Below, piece by piece: positions 1-6,930 of a stretch of 32,789 nucleotides of DNA. Position 1 is the first letter of the stretch. Each line of letters starts with the position of its first letter. A model generated the notes under the pieces. It was given only the letters and a program-made list of their open reading frames with translations, ran no database searches and was not told the origin of the DNA. The DNA is taken from NCBI GenBank assembly GCA_024684355.1, contig JAIKXA010000168.1, positions 1 to 32,789 on the forward strand, in the 5' to 3' direction. The position numbers were made by a program, and so were the translations under genes. This stretch comes from Lachnospiraceae bacterium (lineage in GTDB: Bacteria > Bacillota > Clostridia > Lachnospirales > Lachnospiraceae).

Positions 1-101
1 CCGGTAGCAGTGTTAACTACTAAAACTACTTTTCCTTCATAATCCTTCATGGAAACCTCTGAACCATTAGCTGCCGTTACACTTAAATCATAAAAACTCA
101 T
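1..101 (-). CDS. Glutathione peroxidase, N-terminal part (cut by window edge)
   Basis: The reverse strand from an ATG at 101-99 reads 33 codons without a stop and runs off the window. The peptide begins [20 protein letters not shown] and continues [14 protein letters not shown]. This matches the N-terminus of thiol/glutathione peroxidases, in which a short beta hairpin is followed by a G-K-V-x-L-x-V-N-x-A strand just before the catalytic Cys/Sec; that residue lies outside the window. Family members reduce hydroperoxides using thioredoxin or glutathione in the cytoplasm. A strong ribosome site (GGAGG, complement of about 111-115) lies 8-9 bases upstream. The gene has its own near-consensus promoter with a palindrome, which fits a peroxide- or redox-responsive gene. 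The family call is fairly secure from the motif although most of the protein is missing. Confidence 0.8.
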   Translation of the reverse strand, partial: MSFYDLSVTAANGSEVSMKDYEGKVVLVVNTAT

Positions 102-138
102 AGTATTTACCTCCTGAATTATATTTTATCGTCTTTTG

Positions 139-176
139 TTGTATCCTATTATATTTGATACAATATAATTTGTCAA
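139..176 (-). promoter_or_regulatory. Promoter and candidate operator of the glutathione peroxidase gene
   Basis: On the minus strand TTGACA (complement of 171-176) and TATAAT (complement of 148-153) are separated by exactly 17 bases. This is a perfect sigma-A-type promoter pointing at the peroxidase. A perfect inverted repeat overlaps it: TTGTATC at 139-145 and GATACAA at 157-163, with an 11-base spacer, centred on the -10 box. A second AT-rich inverted repeat (ATTATATT 148-155, AATATAAT 162-169) is nested in the same region. A protein bound there would block RNA polymerase, so this is a candidate repressor operator; the regulator is unknown. The upstream permease gene has no obvious terminator before this promoter. 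Confidence 0.7.
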
Positions 177-195
177 GTACTTTTTTTTGTCAAAT

Positions 196-2571
196 CTATT
201 CGGTTATCAGATTCCTGACTTCAACCTTCTTTATATTACCCGCTACCATGTAAGCAAACACAAAATAACTTAGCGCCACGGCGACGATCGGCAGGAACAT
301 GGTGATAAACCTAAAGTCGATCACGAAATTAGCTATTCCCATACTTCTAAGAAGCAAAGACAGTAACTTTTCGGAAAACGAGAGACTTAAAACTACCCCG
401 ATCACGATGCCCAAAACAGCAACTATCAAAAATCTTACCGCAAACTGCATCCTCAAACCGGCTGTTGTAAATCCCATAGACTTATATATGCCAATATCGG
501 TCTTTTCTCTTACGAATGTTTTTGTACATACCATGGATACAACCACCAGTGCAAAGATGATCGAAATGGCATAAATAACTGCTTTGATCGCTCCCGATAG
601 CTGTACGAACAACGAGCTTGCTTCCCCGGGTGTGTAAGTATTAACCCTGCACTCTTCCATCAGCTTATCCTTTAGCGTTTTCTCTATTTCTTCCAGTTTA
701 TCCGTATCCTTTAACTTGTAGCCTGCCCAATGGATGGCAAAATCTTTTCTGAGTGTCCTTGCCCCGTCCCCTGTCATACCGAAAAATCTTCCGGTATCCT
801 GAAGACCTGTACAAAAGCCGGTGATGATGAAATCTCCTGTATTCCCCTGGTAAGAGACCTTCACCTCATCACCTATATCATAACCCATTTCATCAGCATA
901 TATCTCACCTACCACAATTTCATTTTTATAACGCGGCACTCTGCCTTTTGTAATGGTAAAGCATTCTTCATCCTCTGCCACCTCACACGCAAGCTGCACA
1001 CCTTCAAGAAGCATATATCTTTGCGACATCCTGTATCGCTCCTGAATATCCGTATATTCTCTTATCACATTTTCGGTAAGTTCAAGCTGTTCATTCACTA
1101 ATTTAATATTTTCCAAACTGTAATCGACAGGTATGGTTACAGCTATATTTTCCGATGTGGCTCCCATAGCCCTTTGTGCATTTTCGGATGATACCGCATC
1201 CGTCATTCCGGTCATGGTCAAAAGAAAGAAAACCAATACCGATGCTATAATGATCGATGCAATATAACGGCGTTTGCCCGAAGTAAACTGCCTTAATGCC
1301 AAAGACGGCGAGAGCATTTTCCCTGAAACAGGTATGTTCAATCTGCTGTCAAAGTACACTTCACTGCGCCCGCTTTGAAGTGCTCTTAAAGGAGATATCC
1401 TTCCGACCTTTCCCGATATAAGCATAATAAAAGCCGCCGAAAGGATCAATAATCCTAAAAGTATCTCAATACTTTGCAGGATATTCAGTCCACCGTTTAT
1501 CTTTATACCTATTATCGGTTCAAAGGCATTTAAGATAAGCCTGCTGACCGGTATGGAGAGTACCATTCCCAATACGGTTCCAATAGTTTCTGCCAGCATA
1601 TACTGTCCCAGGAATACCAGCTTCAACCTCCCTGAGTCATAACCTTGGGCTTTCAGTATCCCTAAATCCGTATAATTAAGCTCTATACTTGATGAGATGC
1701 TGTTTGACATCACTACAAATACGATGACCGTCAGGATCACCACAAAAGACAGAAAGATATTCATTATGATCTTCGGCATCAGGCCCTGATAATGCAGGCT
1801 TTCTGCACGTGTTATCCCTGTTGCAAAGCTCCCCAGTCTCGTTGCCTTGTTTAATTCGGAAACAAATTTCACATCACTTAGATCACAATCATCTTCCTTA
1901 GTCACATAGACCGTATTATAAAGATCATTTACTGCCTCAGGATCTTGCATCACAGCTTCTTCTCTGTCCGAATATATTGCATTAAAATCTTCCTGATTTA
2001 TAAAAACGGCCTTATATCCCATAAAAGAACTTCCACAGGATGGTTCTTCCACCAAGCCCTTTATAATGAAAGAATACGAGTTGTCCTTAAAACTGACCGT
2101 CACTTTATCACCGGAGCTAACCCCGTCATTTTCAGCCATAGGCCTTGGAACATATATCTCGCCGCGGTTTAGTTCCGGAACAGTATCCGTATATCCCGAA
2201 AAATCCTCTTTCCATAACCTGATGAGCTTTGTGTCCATCTGCATGATACTGATATCAAAAGTAGATCTTTTATCATCCGAATACTTGAAACTTTCAGGAG
2301 CAAGAGCTTTTCTTACTTCCACCCTTTTTACCATGGGATTTGCCAGGACTTCATTAATAAGTTCATCCGTCAGATATTTATTGCCGATACTGTAAGAAGT
2401 GCTGCTGTCATATACACGATCATAAGCCGCTTCTATCGACTTCGGTACATTTTTCTTTATACTGACGATAGTTGTTATTGAAAGAGCAATGATCATCATC
2501 AGCATGATGATACTTGTAAAAGAACCCTTCTTGTATCTTATATTTTTCTTTATAAGTAATATGATATCCAT
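196..2571 (-). CDS. ABC transporter permease, FtsX/MacB-type (791 aa)
   Basis: This is the membrane subunit of an ABC transporter that probably works with the ATPase encoded just upstream. An N-terminal membrane helix (about 15-36) is followed by a large extracytoplasmic domain (about 40-260) of the MacB periplasmic-core type. Three helices follow (about 265-395), then another helix near 440, a second extracytoplasmic domain (about 460-650) and three C-terminal helices (about 665-785). The two FtsX modules are visible as paired blocks with similar wording (DLGILKAQGYD and DIGIYKSMGFT). Such duplicated permeases are common in Gram-positive antimicrobial-peptide or lipid-extraction transporters. 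The start follows AGGAGG at good spacing, and only 9 bases separate it from the ATPase gene. The upstream two-component pair suggests induction by an envelope-active compound, but the substrate cannot be read from the sequence. Confidence 0.9.
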   Translation of the reverse strand: MDIILLIKKNIRYKKGSFTSIIMLMMIIALSITTIVSIKKNVPKSIEAAYDRVYDSSTSYSIGNKYLTDELINEVLANPMVKRVEVRKALAPESFKYSDDKRSTFDISIMQMDTKLIRLWKEDFSGYTDTVPELNRGEIYVPRPMAENDGVSSGDKVTVSFKDNSYSFIIKGLVEEPSCGSSFMGYKAVFINQEDFNAIYSDREEAVMQDPEAVNDLYNTVYVTKEDDCDLSDVKFVSELNKATRLGSFATGITRAESLHYQGLMPKIIMNIFLSFVVILTVIVFVVMSNSISSSIELNYTDLGILKAQGYDSGRLKLVFLGQYMLAETIGTVLGMVLSIPVSRLILNAFEPIIGIKINGGLNILQSIEILLGLLILSAAFIMLISGKVGRISPLRALQSGRSEVYFDSRLNIPVSGKMLSPSLALRQFTSGKRRYIASIIIASVLVFFLLTMTGMTDAVSSENAQRAMGATSENIAVTIPVDYSLENIKLVNEQLELTENVIREYTDIQERYRMSQRYMLLEGVQLACEVAEDEECFTITKGRVPRYKNEIVVGEIYADEMGYDIGDEVKVSYQGNTGDFIITGFCTGLQDTGRFFGMTGDGARTLRKDFAIHWAGYKLKDTDKLEEIEKTLKDKLMEECRVNTYTPGEASSLFVQLSGAIKAVIYAISIIFALVVVSMVCTKTFVREKTDIGIYKSMGFTTAGLRMQFAVRFLIVAVLGIVIGVVLSLSFSEKLLSLLLRSMGIANFVIDFRFITMFLPIVAVALSYFVFAYMVAGNIKKVEVRNLITE

Positions 2572-2580
2572 AGCTTCCTC

Positions 2581-3342
2581 CTACCACTGCATAGAAGTAA
2601 GCCAGGAATTGACCTGAGTCTCGCGGCTCTTCTCGTTTTCTTCACTGTAAGGAGGCAGTGTCAGCTCGCCTATGATCTTTCCGTCCTCAAGATATAATAT
2701 CCTGCTCGCCCTGAGTGCAGCACGAAGGTCATGTGTTACCATGAGAATGCTCTGTCCTTCTCTGTTACTTAAGGTCAGCAGATCAAGTACTTCTGTAGTA
2801 TTGCGCCTGTTAAGCGCACCTGTAGGTTCATCGGCAAATACAAGCGAGGGTGAGTTTATCAGGGCTCTCGCTATTGCACATCTTTGCTGCTCACCGCCGG
2901 AACACTGGGATGGCAGTTGGTTTTTTATCGCTGAAATCCCCATCTTTTCCATGAGCTCATCGGCTCTTTTATTTACCTCCGATACAGATCGTGCCTTATT
3001 GAGATACCCGGGAACAGCTACATTTTCAAACAAAGAAAGGTTGCTGACCAGATGTATCTGCTGAAATACAAATCCGAATTCATTATGTCGCAAACGGGCC
3101 AGTTTATGTTCACTCATCTCAGTGATGTTTTCCCCGTTTATCAAAACTTCACCCGAGGTTGCCCTGTCCATGCCGCTCAAAGCATACAGCATCGTAGACT
3201 TTCCCGAGCCCGAAGCTCCCATGATAACAGTAAAATCTCCCTCATAAATCTCGATATCCGCGTTTTGAATAATGTGAACCTGTCCGCCGTTATGAGCAAA
3301 ACTTTTGCATAAACTATGGGCTGATATAATAGCCTTTTTCAT
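2581..3342 (-). CDS. ABC transporter ATP-binding protein, MacB/LolD/BceA-like (253 aa)
   Basis: This cytoplasmic ATPase partners the FtsX-type permease downstream. It has a Walker A motif GASGSGKST (about 42-50), a Q-loop region with FVFQQIHLV, a signature CSGGEQQ in place of the usual LSGGQQ, Walker B LVFADEPTG, and a switch histidine in MVTHD. This order and the 253-aa length are typical of the MacB/LolD/FtsE subfamily, which drives mechanotransmission rather than substrate passage through a pore. A C-terminal extension of about 25 residues ends TSMQW. The gene follows an internal promoter with a direct repeat, so it may be induced separately from the two-component genes. The substrate is unknown; antimicrobial peptide resistance is a reasonable inference only. 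Confidence 0.92.
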   Translation of the reverse strand: MKKAIISAHSLCKSFAHNGGQVHIIQNADIEIYEGDFTVIMGASGSGKSTMLYALSGMDRATSGEVLINGENITEMSEHKLARLRHNEFGFVFQQIHLVSNLSLFENVAVPGYLNKARSVSEVNKRADELMEKMGISAIKNQLPSQCSGGEQQRCAIARALINSPSLVFADEPTGALNRRNTTEVLDLLTLSNREGQSILMVTHDLRAALRASRILYLEDGKIIGELTLPPYSEENEKSRETQVNSWLTSMQW

Positions 3343-3382
3343 GTCTTATCGATCTCCTCTGTAATCCGTTGATTTTGATCGG

Positions 3383-3417
3383 ATTATAAACCTGTTCTTA
3401 TTAAGAAGTAATTAAGA
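3383..3417 (-). promoter_or_regulatory. Promoter of the ABC transporter genes with 11-bp-period direct repeat
   Basis: On the minus strand a -35-like TTACTT (complement of 3406-3411) and a perfect TATAAT (complement of 3383-3388) are 17 bases apart, between the histidine kinase stop and the ATPase start. TCTTAAT occurs twice (complements of 3411-3417 and 3400-3406), exactly 11 bases apart, and the repeats flank and overlap the -35 box. Tandem half-sites one helical turn apart are the usual binding pattern of OmpR/PhoB-family regulators, and such a regulator is encoded two genes upstream. A perfect 7-bp inverted repeat (TAATCCG 3362-3368, CGGATTA 3380-3386) starts inside the -10 box. It lacks a T tract, so I do not call it a terminator. 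Confidence 0.6.
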
Positions 3418-3435
3418 GATTTAATTTTTTTTGCT

Positions 3436-4575
3436 TCATTTTTTCTTTACCGGCAGACTGACAGTTACCTCAAGCCCCGGATTCATATTCCTTAAAGACA
3501 GCGTACCTCCTGATTGTTCTGCAATGTATTTAACTATATATAGCCCCAGTCCTGAACCGTTTTCTTTTCCTGTATTTTTTCCGCGATAAAATTTATCTGT
3601 GATAAAAGGCATATCCTCATCAGGGATACCGGGCCCCCTGTCCTTGAAAATCATCAAAGCATTATCGTCTTTTTCTACCATCGAGATATCGATATCCGTC
3701 TTTGCATATTTTCTGGAATTGTTAATGATATTTTCAACAACCTGGGTAATCCTCTTTCTGTCAACTAAAACCAAAGGAGAAAAATCCGGTTTTCTGAAAA
3801 CCACATCTCCGCGTTCGGCCGCAATATCTTTAACAGCCTGCTCTATAAAAGGAACAAGCTCTATTTTCTCGGATTTTATCTCGATTTTACCCATATCCGA
3901 AAGAGAATGAAGGAACAGATCATTTGTGAGTTCCGTTACCTCATCACACTTTCGCATTAGTACTTCCAGGTACTTTGTCCGTCTCTGTGGTGATTTATCA
4001 AGATTGGCTTCAAGTCCTTCGGCGTAAGCCCGTATAGAAGCTATCGGAGTTTTTATATCATGTGAAAGTGTAGCGATCACCGTTTTGTTATTTTCTACAG
4101 CCTCATGCTCCGCTGCCCTCGCACGGATTATCTCCTTACGCATGCTGTCAAAAGCCCAGGTAAATGCTCCGAAGTAGTTTGACCGCTCATAGTTTAGAGG
4201 AACATCAAAATTGCCTTTGGCTATCTCTGCCGCAAATCCTCTCATCTTTTCAAAGGGACGAATGATATTCAAATAAACATACAAAAATACCATCGCCATA
4301 AAGATGATGGTAATTCCGCATAATATTATTCCACCGGTTCCAAAACCGTCATTGCCTATGATACTCTTTATATTAATCCTGAGCTCATCCAGTTTTTCCC
4401 GGGCAAGATCGTACTCTCCTAAATCTATCAGCTGAGAGATCTCATTGCAGGCAACTGCTTCTGCCGACCGGGTATCAACAGAGTTCTTTGAACTTGACAG
4501 GACATACAGCAGTACCGTCACTCCTATGAGCAGTGCTGAAAATAATAATGTAATCTTAACCAAACGCATTTTCAT
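3436..4575 (-). CDS. Two-component sensor histidine kinase (379 aa)
   Basis: This is a membrane sensor kinase. Helix 1 (about 7-26) and helix 2 (about 82-103) enclose a short extracytoplasmic loop of about 55 residues. A HAMP-like linker follows (about 104-155), then the dimerisation/phosphoacceptor box LSHDIKTPIASIRAY with the phosphorylated His at 172. The ATP-binding domain shows the N box (ENIINNSRKYA), G1 (DRGPGIP) and G2 (GSGLGLYIVK). Its ATG overlaps the regulator stop by four bases (ATGA), so the pair is translationally coupled. The adjacent peptide-exporter-like ABC genes suggest it senses an envelope stress or antimicrobial compound. The loop is small but larger than in true intramembrane-sensing kinases. 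Confidence 0.93.
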   Translation of the reverse strand: MKMRLVKITLLFSALLIGVTVLLYVLSSSKNSVDTRSAEAVACNEISQLIDLGEYDLAREKLDELRINIKSIIGNDGFGTGGIILCGITIIFMAMVFLYVYLNIIRPFEKMRGFAAEIAKGNFDVPLNYERSNYFGAFTWAFDSMRKEIIRARAAEHEAVENNKTVIATLSHDIKTPIASIRAYAEGLEANLDKSPQRRTKYLEVLMRKCDEVTELTNDLFLHSLSDMGKIEIKSEKIELVPFIEQAVKDIAAERGDVVFRKPDFSPLVLVDRKRITQVVENIINNSRKYAKTDIDISMVEKDDNALMIFKDRGPGIPDEDMPFITDKFYRGKNTGKENGSGLGLYIVKYIAEQSGGTLSLRNMNPGLEVTVSLPVKKK

Positions 4576-5261
4576 TCCGTCACTCCCTCCAGAATATAAC
4601 CGACTTTATACACTGTTTTCAGGTATTTCGGTTTTGCCGGATCATCTTCTAATTTTTCTCTTAGCCAGCGCATATGTACTGTAAGAGTAGAAGGCGCAAC
4701 CTCTGAAAAAGAGCCCCATACATCGCTGATCAGCCTGTCTTTTGTTATAGCAATACCCGGATGTTCACACAGATATGCCAAAAGGTCAAACTCCCTCAAA
4801 GAAAGATTCACCGGATTTCCGCTTTTTGTAACAGAGCGTGAACCTGTGTCCACCAGTACGTCACCAAAACATATGATCTTATCCGTATCATTAAAACCAT
4901 AAGTCCTGCGAAGCAGTGCATTTATCCTTGACAAAAGCTCCTTCATAGAAAAAGGCTTTGGTATATAATCATCTCCGCCTATATCAAGCCCTGTGATCCT
5001 GTCGGTCTCGCTTGTGCGTGCGCTCGCAAAAATAACAGGTACCTCTGATACCCTGCGAAGTTCCCTGCATACATCAAATCCTATAGAATCAGGCAGATTA
5101 ATATCCAAAAGTATCAGATGATAAGTATTCTCCTTAAGCAGGTTAAAAGCATCCTCACTATTAAGAGCAGTTGTGACTCCAAAGCCTTTATCTGTCAGCA
5201 TATCCGATATTATCATTGAAAGATCTGCATCGTCATCTATTATAAGTATCTCGCGTTTCAT
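4572..5261 (-). CDS. Two-component response regulator, OmpR/PhoB family (229 aa)
   Basis: This is a cytoplasmic DNA-binding regulator, the probable partner of the kinase encoded immediately downstream. The receiver domain (1 to about 118) has the acidic pocket IDDDAD near residues 8-13, phospho-acceptor Asp53 in LLDINLP, the conserved FASART switch and the YIPKPF lysine. A winged-helix domain (about 130-225) contains LSLREFDLLAYL and the recognition-helix region VAPSTLTVHMRWLREKLE, ending in the family-typical KTVYKVGYIL. The length is normal for the family. The gene leads its transcription unit. A perfect inverted repeat (5300-5316) lies just upstream, and a direct repeat of the kind this family binds lies before the ABC genes. 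Confidence 0.94.
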   Translation of the reverse strand: MKREILIIDDDADLSMIISDMLTDKGFGVTTALNSEDAFNLLKENTYHLILLDINLPDSIGFDVCRELRRVSEVPVIFASARTSETDRITGLDIGGDDYIPKPFSMKELLSRINALLRRTYGFNDTDKIICFGDVLVDTGSRSVTKSGNPVNLSLREFDLLAYLCEHPGIAITKDRLISDVWGSFSEVAPSTLTVHMRWLREKLEDDPAKPKYLKTVYKVGYILEGVTE

Positions 5262-5299
5262 TTTTACCTCATAATATCACAAACTGTGCCGGTAATATT

Positions 5300-5316
5300 C
5301 ACGTATTGTTTACGTG
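5300..5316. promoter_or_regulatory. Perfect inverted repeat upstream of the response regulator
   Basis: CACGTA at 5300-5305 and TACGTG at 5311-5316 form a perfect 6-bp inverted repeat with a TTGTT spacer, 39 bases upstream of the regulator ATG. No convincing -35 pairs with the weak TATTAT about 10-20 bases before the gene, so the promoter may depend on an activator. The site could be an operator, but it is short enough to occur by chance. Confidence 0.3.
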
Positions 5317-5406
5317 GTATGCCACATTTTCAGCACCTGAATACATTGGTCATCTTTATTATGTGTTATTTATGCAGATTCGTCAATTTATATTTTCAGT
5401 TTATTT

Positions 5407-5789
5407 TCACATTTTCCAGTTCAAAGAGACCGTCTGCTGTTTCATCATCCTGCTGTATATACTGTCATAGCCTGATAATTGTTCGAGACTACCCTGTTCT
5501 GCCACAACACCGTCCTTAAGTACCACGATATGATCCGCATTGGCTATGTTTCTCATACGAAATACGCTATCTTGGTAAGTGTTACCGTAACGAGAGGTGT
5601 AACGATGATATAGTACATGATATCAAGTATATCTGAACTTAAGATCCCGTCTCTCGTAAACATATATGCAGAAATAACGATAAAGATAAAAATGGAAAAC
5701 CGTATCAGCGGTATAAAACAGAATAAGATAACTGCAGATACTTCGGCTTTTGACCGGAGTTTTTTTATGCAGACGTATGCGACCCCGTT
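5407..5789 (-). pseudogene. Remnant of an ABC exporter (TMD fragment joined to NBD C-terminus)
   Basis: Two minus-strand frames hold recognisable pieces of one ABC exporter. From about 5789 to 5556 the frame reads membrane-domain sequence with segments such as EVSAVILFCFIPLIRFSIF and YYIIVTPLVTVTLTKIAYF, then stops at 5555-5553. A frame shifted by one base takes over at about 5559 and reads RMRNIANADHIVVLKDGVV, then AEQGSLEQLSGYDSIYSRMM, ending at a TGA (5409-5407). That is the H-loop/C-terminal end of an MsbA/LmrA-type nucleotide-binding domain, whose usual wording is SHR-R-x-x-A-x-AD-I-V-V-L. Walker A, the signature and Walker B are absent, so roughly 200 or more codons were deleted and the junction is out of frame. 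The upstream part of the membrane domain is also missing; a stop lies at 5792-5790. The relic cannot encode a working transporter. Confidence 0.82.
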
Positions 5790-5828
5790 TTATTATAAAC
5801 AGGCTTTTAGTCAACAGTTTAATTATTA

Positions 5829-5857
5829 TTGACCATATCATTTTGACAGTGTATAAT
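5829..5857 (+). promoter_or_regulatory. Promoter of the DHH phosphoesterase gene
   Basis: TTGACC (5829-5834) and TATAAT (5852-5857) are 17 bases apart, predicting transcription from about 5864. A second TTGACA (5843-5848) is too close to serve with this -10. The promoter lies inside the longest open frame that starts at 5750, which shows that the upstream ATG cannot be the true start. Confidence 0.75.
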
Positions 5858-5887
5858 ACAATCAGCTTTTTAAAAAGGATGATGCGG

Positions 5888-6877
5888 ATGGAATTAGTTG
5901 AATTATATACTCTGATAGAGTTCTGCAAGAATAAAAGAACCTATATACAAACTCATAACATACCCGATCCCGATGCGATCGGTGCCGCCTTCGGACTCCA
6001 GCAGCTGTTTTTGCAGCTGGGGCTTGAAACCACGCTTTGCTATGACGGAAACATGGATAAACTGAGTGCTTCAAAGATGCTCAAAGAGTTTAATATCATC
6101 ATGTTTTCAAAAACCGAGCTCGAAGGGGTATTAACCAATAACGACTGTATCATATGTGTTGACTCGCAGCCCTTCGGCGGTAACATCACCGACCTGACCG
6201 GTATCGAGATCGCCGCCATAGACCATCACCCGATGGTAGAGCAGACCCTGAATACAAATTTTGTATTTAAAGATATCAGAAAAGTCGGTGCCTGCTGCTC
6301 CATAATAGCAGAGTACTACACCCTGCTTGAAAAAGAGCCGGATAAGACTACGGCTACTGCCCTGCTCCACGGCATAAAAATGGATACTCTCAACTTTACG
6401 AGAGGTGTGACCGACCTTGATATCAAAATGTTCAGATTTTTGAATAAACTCGCCGATAACTCAATGCTTATACAGCTTGATACCAATACCTTGGCATTCA
6501 GCGATCTTAAATCCTACAGTTCAGCCATAAGCAACATACAGGTATTCGGTACGCTCGGCATAAGCCACATCCCTTTCCCGTGTCCCGACTCCATGGTAGC
6601 CATCGTTGCAGACTTTATACTTTCTCTTATCGAGATCGAAGTTGCCGTTATATATAACGACCGCGCCGACGGCACAAAATTCTCCGTCCGTTCGGAAAGA
6701 CCCGATGTTGACGCAGGAAAGCTTGTTTCTGAGGCCCTGTTCGGGTTAGGCCGCGGAGGCGGACACGCCACCATGGCAGGAGGTTTTGTTCCCGCAGAGA
6801 TGTTTGCCACTCTCGGCTCCTATAAAAACAATGCCATAAACGAGCGTTTCATTAACGCAATGAAATCCATAATGTAA
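5888..6877 (+). CDS. DHH/DHHA1 family phosphoesterase, NrnA/RecJ-like (329 aa)
   Basis: This is a predicted Mn-dependent phosphodiesterase of the DHH superfamily. Related proteins degrade nanoRNAs or cyclic dinucleotides, or hydrolyse pAp. The N-terminal DHH domain shows the metal-binding motif IPDPDAIG (25-32), Asp92 in CVDSQ, and the name-giving Asp112-His113-His114. The C-terminal DHHA1 domain has GRGGGH with His293. The open frame extends upstream to 5750, but the promoter TATAAT (5852-5857) lies inside that extension. I start at the ATG at 5888, which is preceded by AAGGA; ATGs at 5879 and 5882 are alternatives. It stands alone between its promoter and a strong terminator. The protein resembles NrnA in length and domain order, but the substrate (nanoRNA, pAp or c-di-nucleotide) cannot be decided here. 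Confidence 0.88.
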   Translation: MELVELYTLIEFCKNKRTYIQTHNIPDPDAIGAAFGLQQLFLQLGLETTLCYDGNMDKLSASKMLKEFNIIMFSKTELEGVLTNNDCIICVDSQPFGGNITDLTGIEIAAIDHHPMVEQTLNTNFVFKDIRKVGACCSIIAEYYTLLEKEPDKTTATALLHGIKMDTLNFTRGVTDLDIKMFRFLNKLADNSMLIQLDTNTLAFSDLKSYSSAISNIQVFGTLGISHIPFPCPDSMVAIVADFILSLIEIEVAVIYNDRADGTKFSVRSERPDVDAGKLVSEALFGLGRGGGHATMAGGFVPAEMFATLGSYKNNAINERFINAMKSIM

Positions 6878-6883
6878 AAAACA

Positions 6884-6924
6884 CTCCATAGAAAAGCTGA
6901 ATACTCTTCTATGGAGCTTTTTTT
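6884..6924. terminator. Terminator after the DHH gene, shared with the convergent operon
   Basis: CTCCATAGAA (6884-6893) pairs perfectly with TTCTATGGAG (6907-6916) around a 13-base loop and is followed by a run of T (6918-6924). Upstream of the stem is an A tract (6876-6881), so it can also end leftward transcripts of the metallophosphoesterase operon. Confidence 0.9.
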
Positions 6925-6930
6925 CGTTAT

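Noticed and set aside
3362-3386. Inverted repeat TAATCCG/CGGATTA as terminator of the histidine kinase gene
   Set aside because: There is no T tract, and the repeat overlaps a good -10 box, so a promoter-region element is more likely.
5750-5887. N-terminal 46-codon extension of the DHH phosphoesterase frame
   Set aside because: The promoter TTGACC-N17-TATAAT lies inside it, the peptide does not resemble family N-termini, and a good start with ribosome site is at 5888.
5623-5928. 101-codon minus-strand frame MQNSIRVYNSTNS...
   Set aside because: It crosses the DHH gene start and promoter. The exporter-like wording is in a different frame of the same strand, so this frame is not coding.
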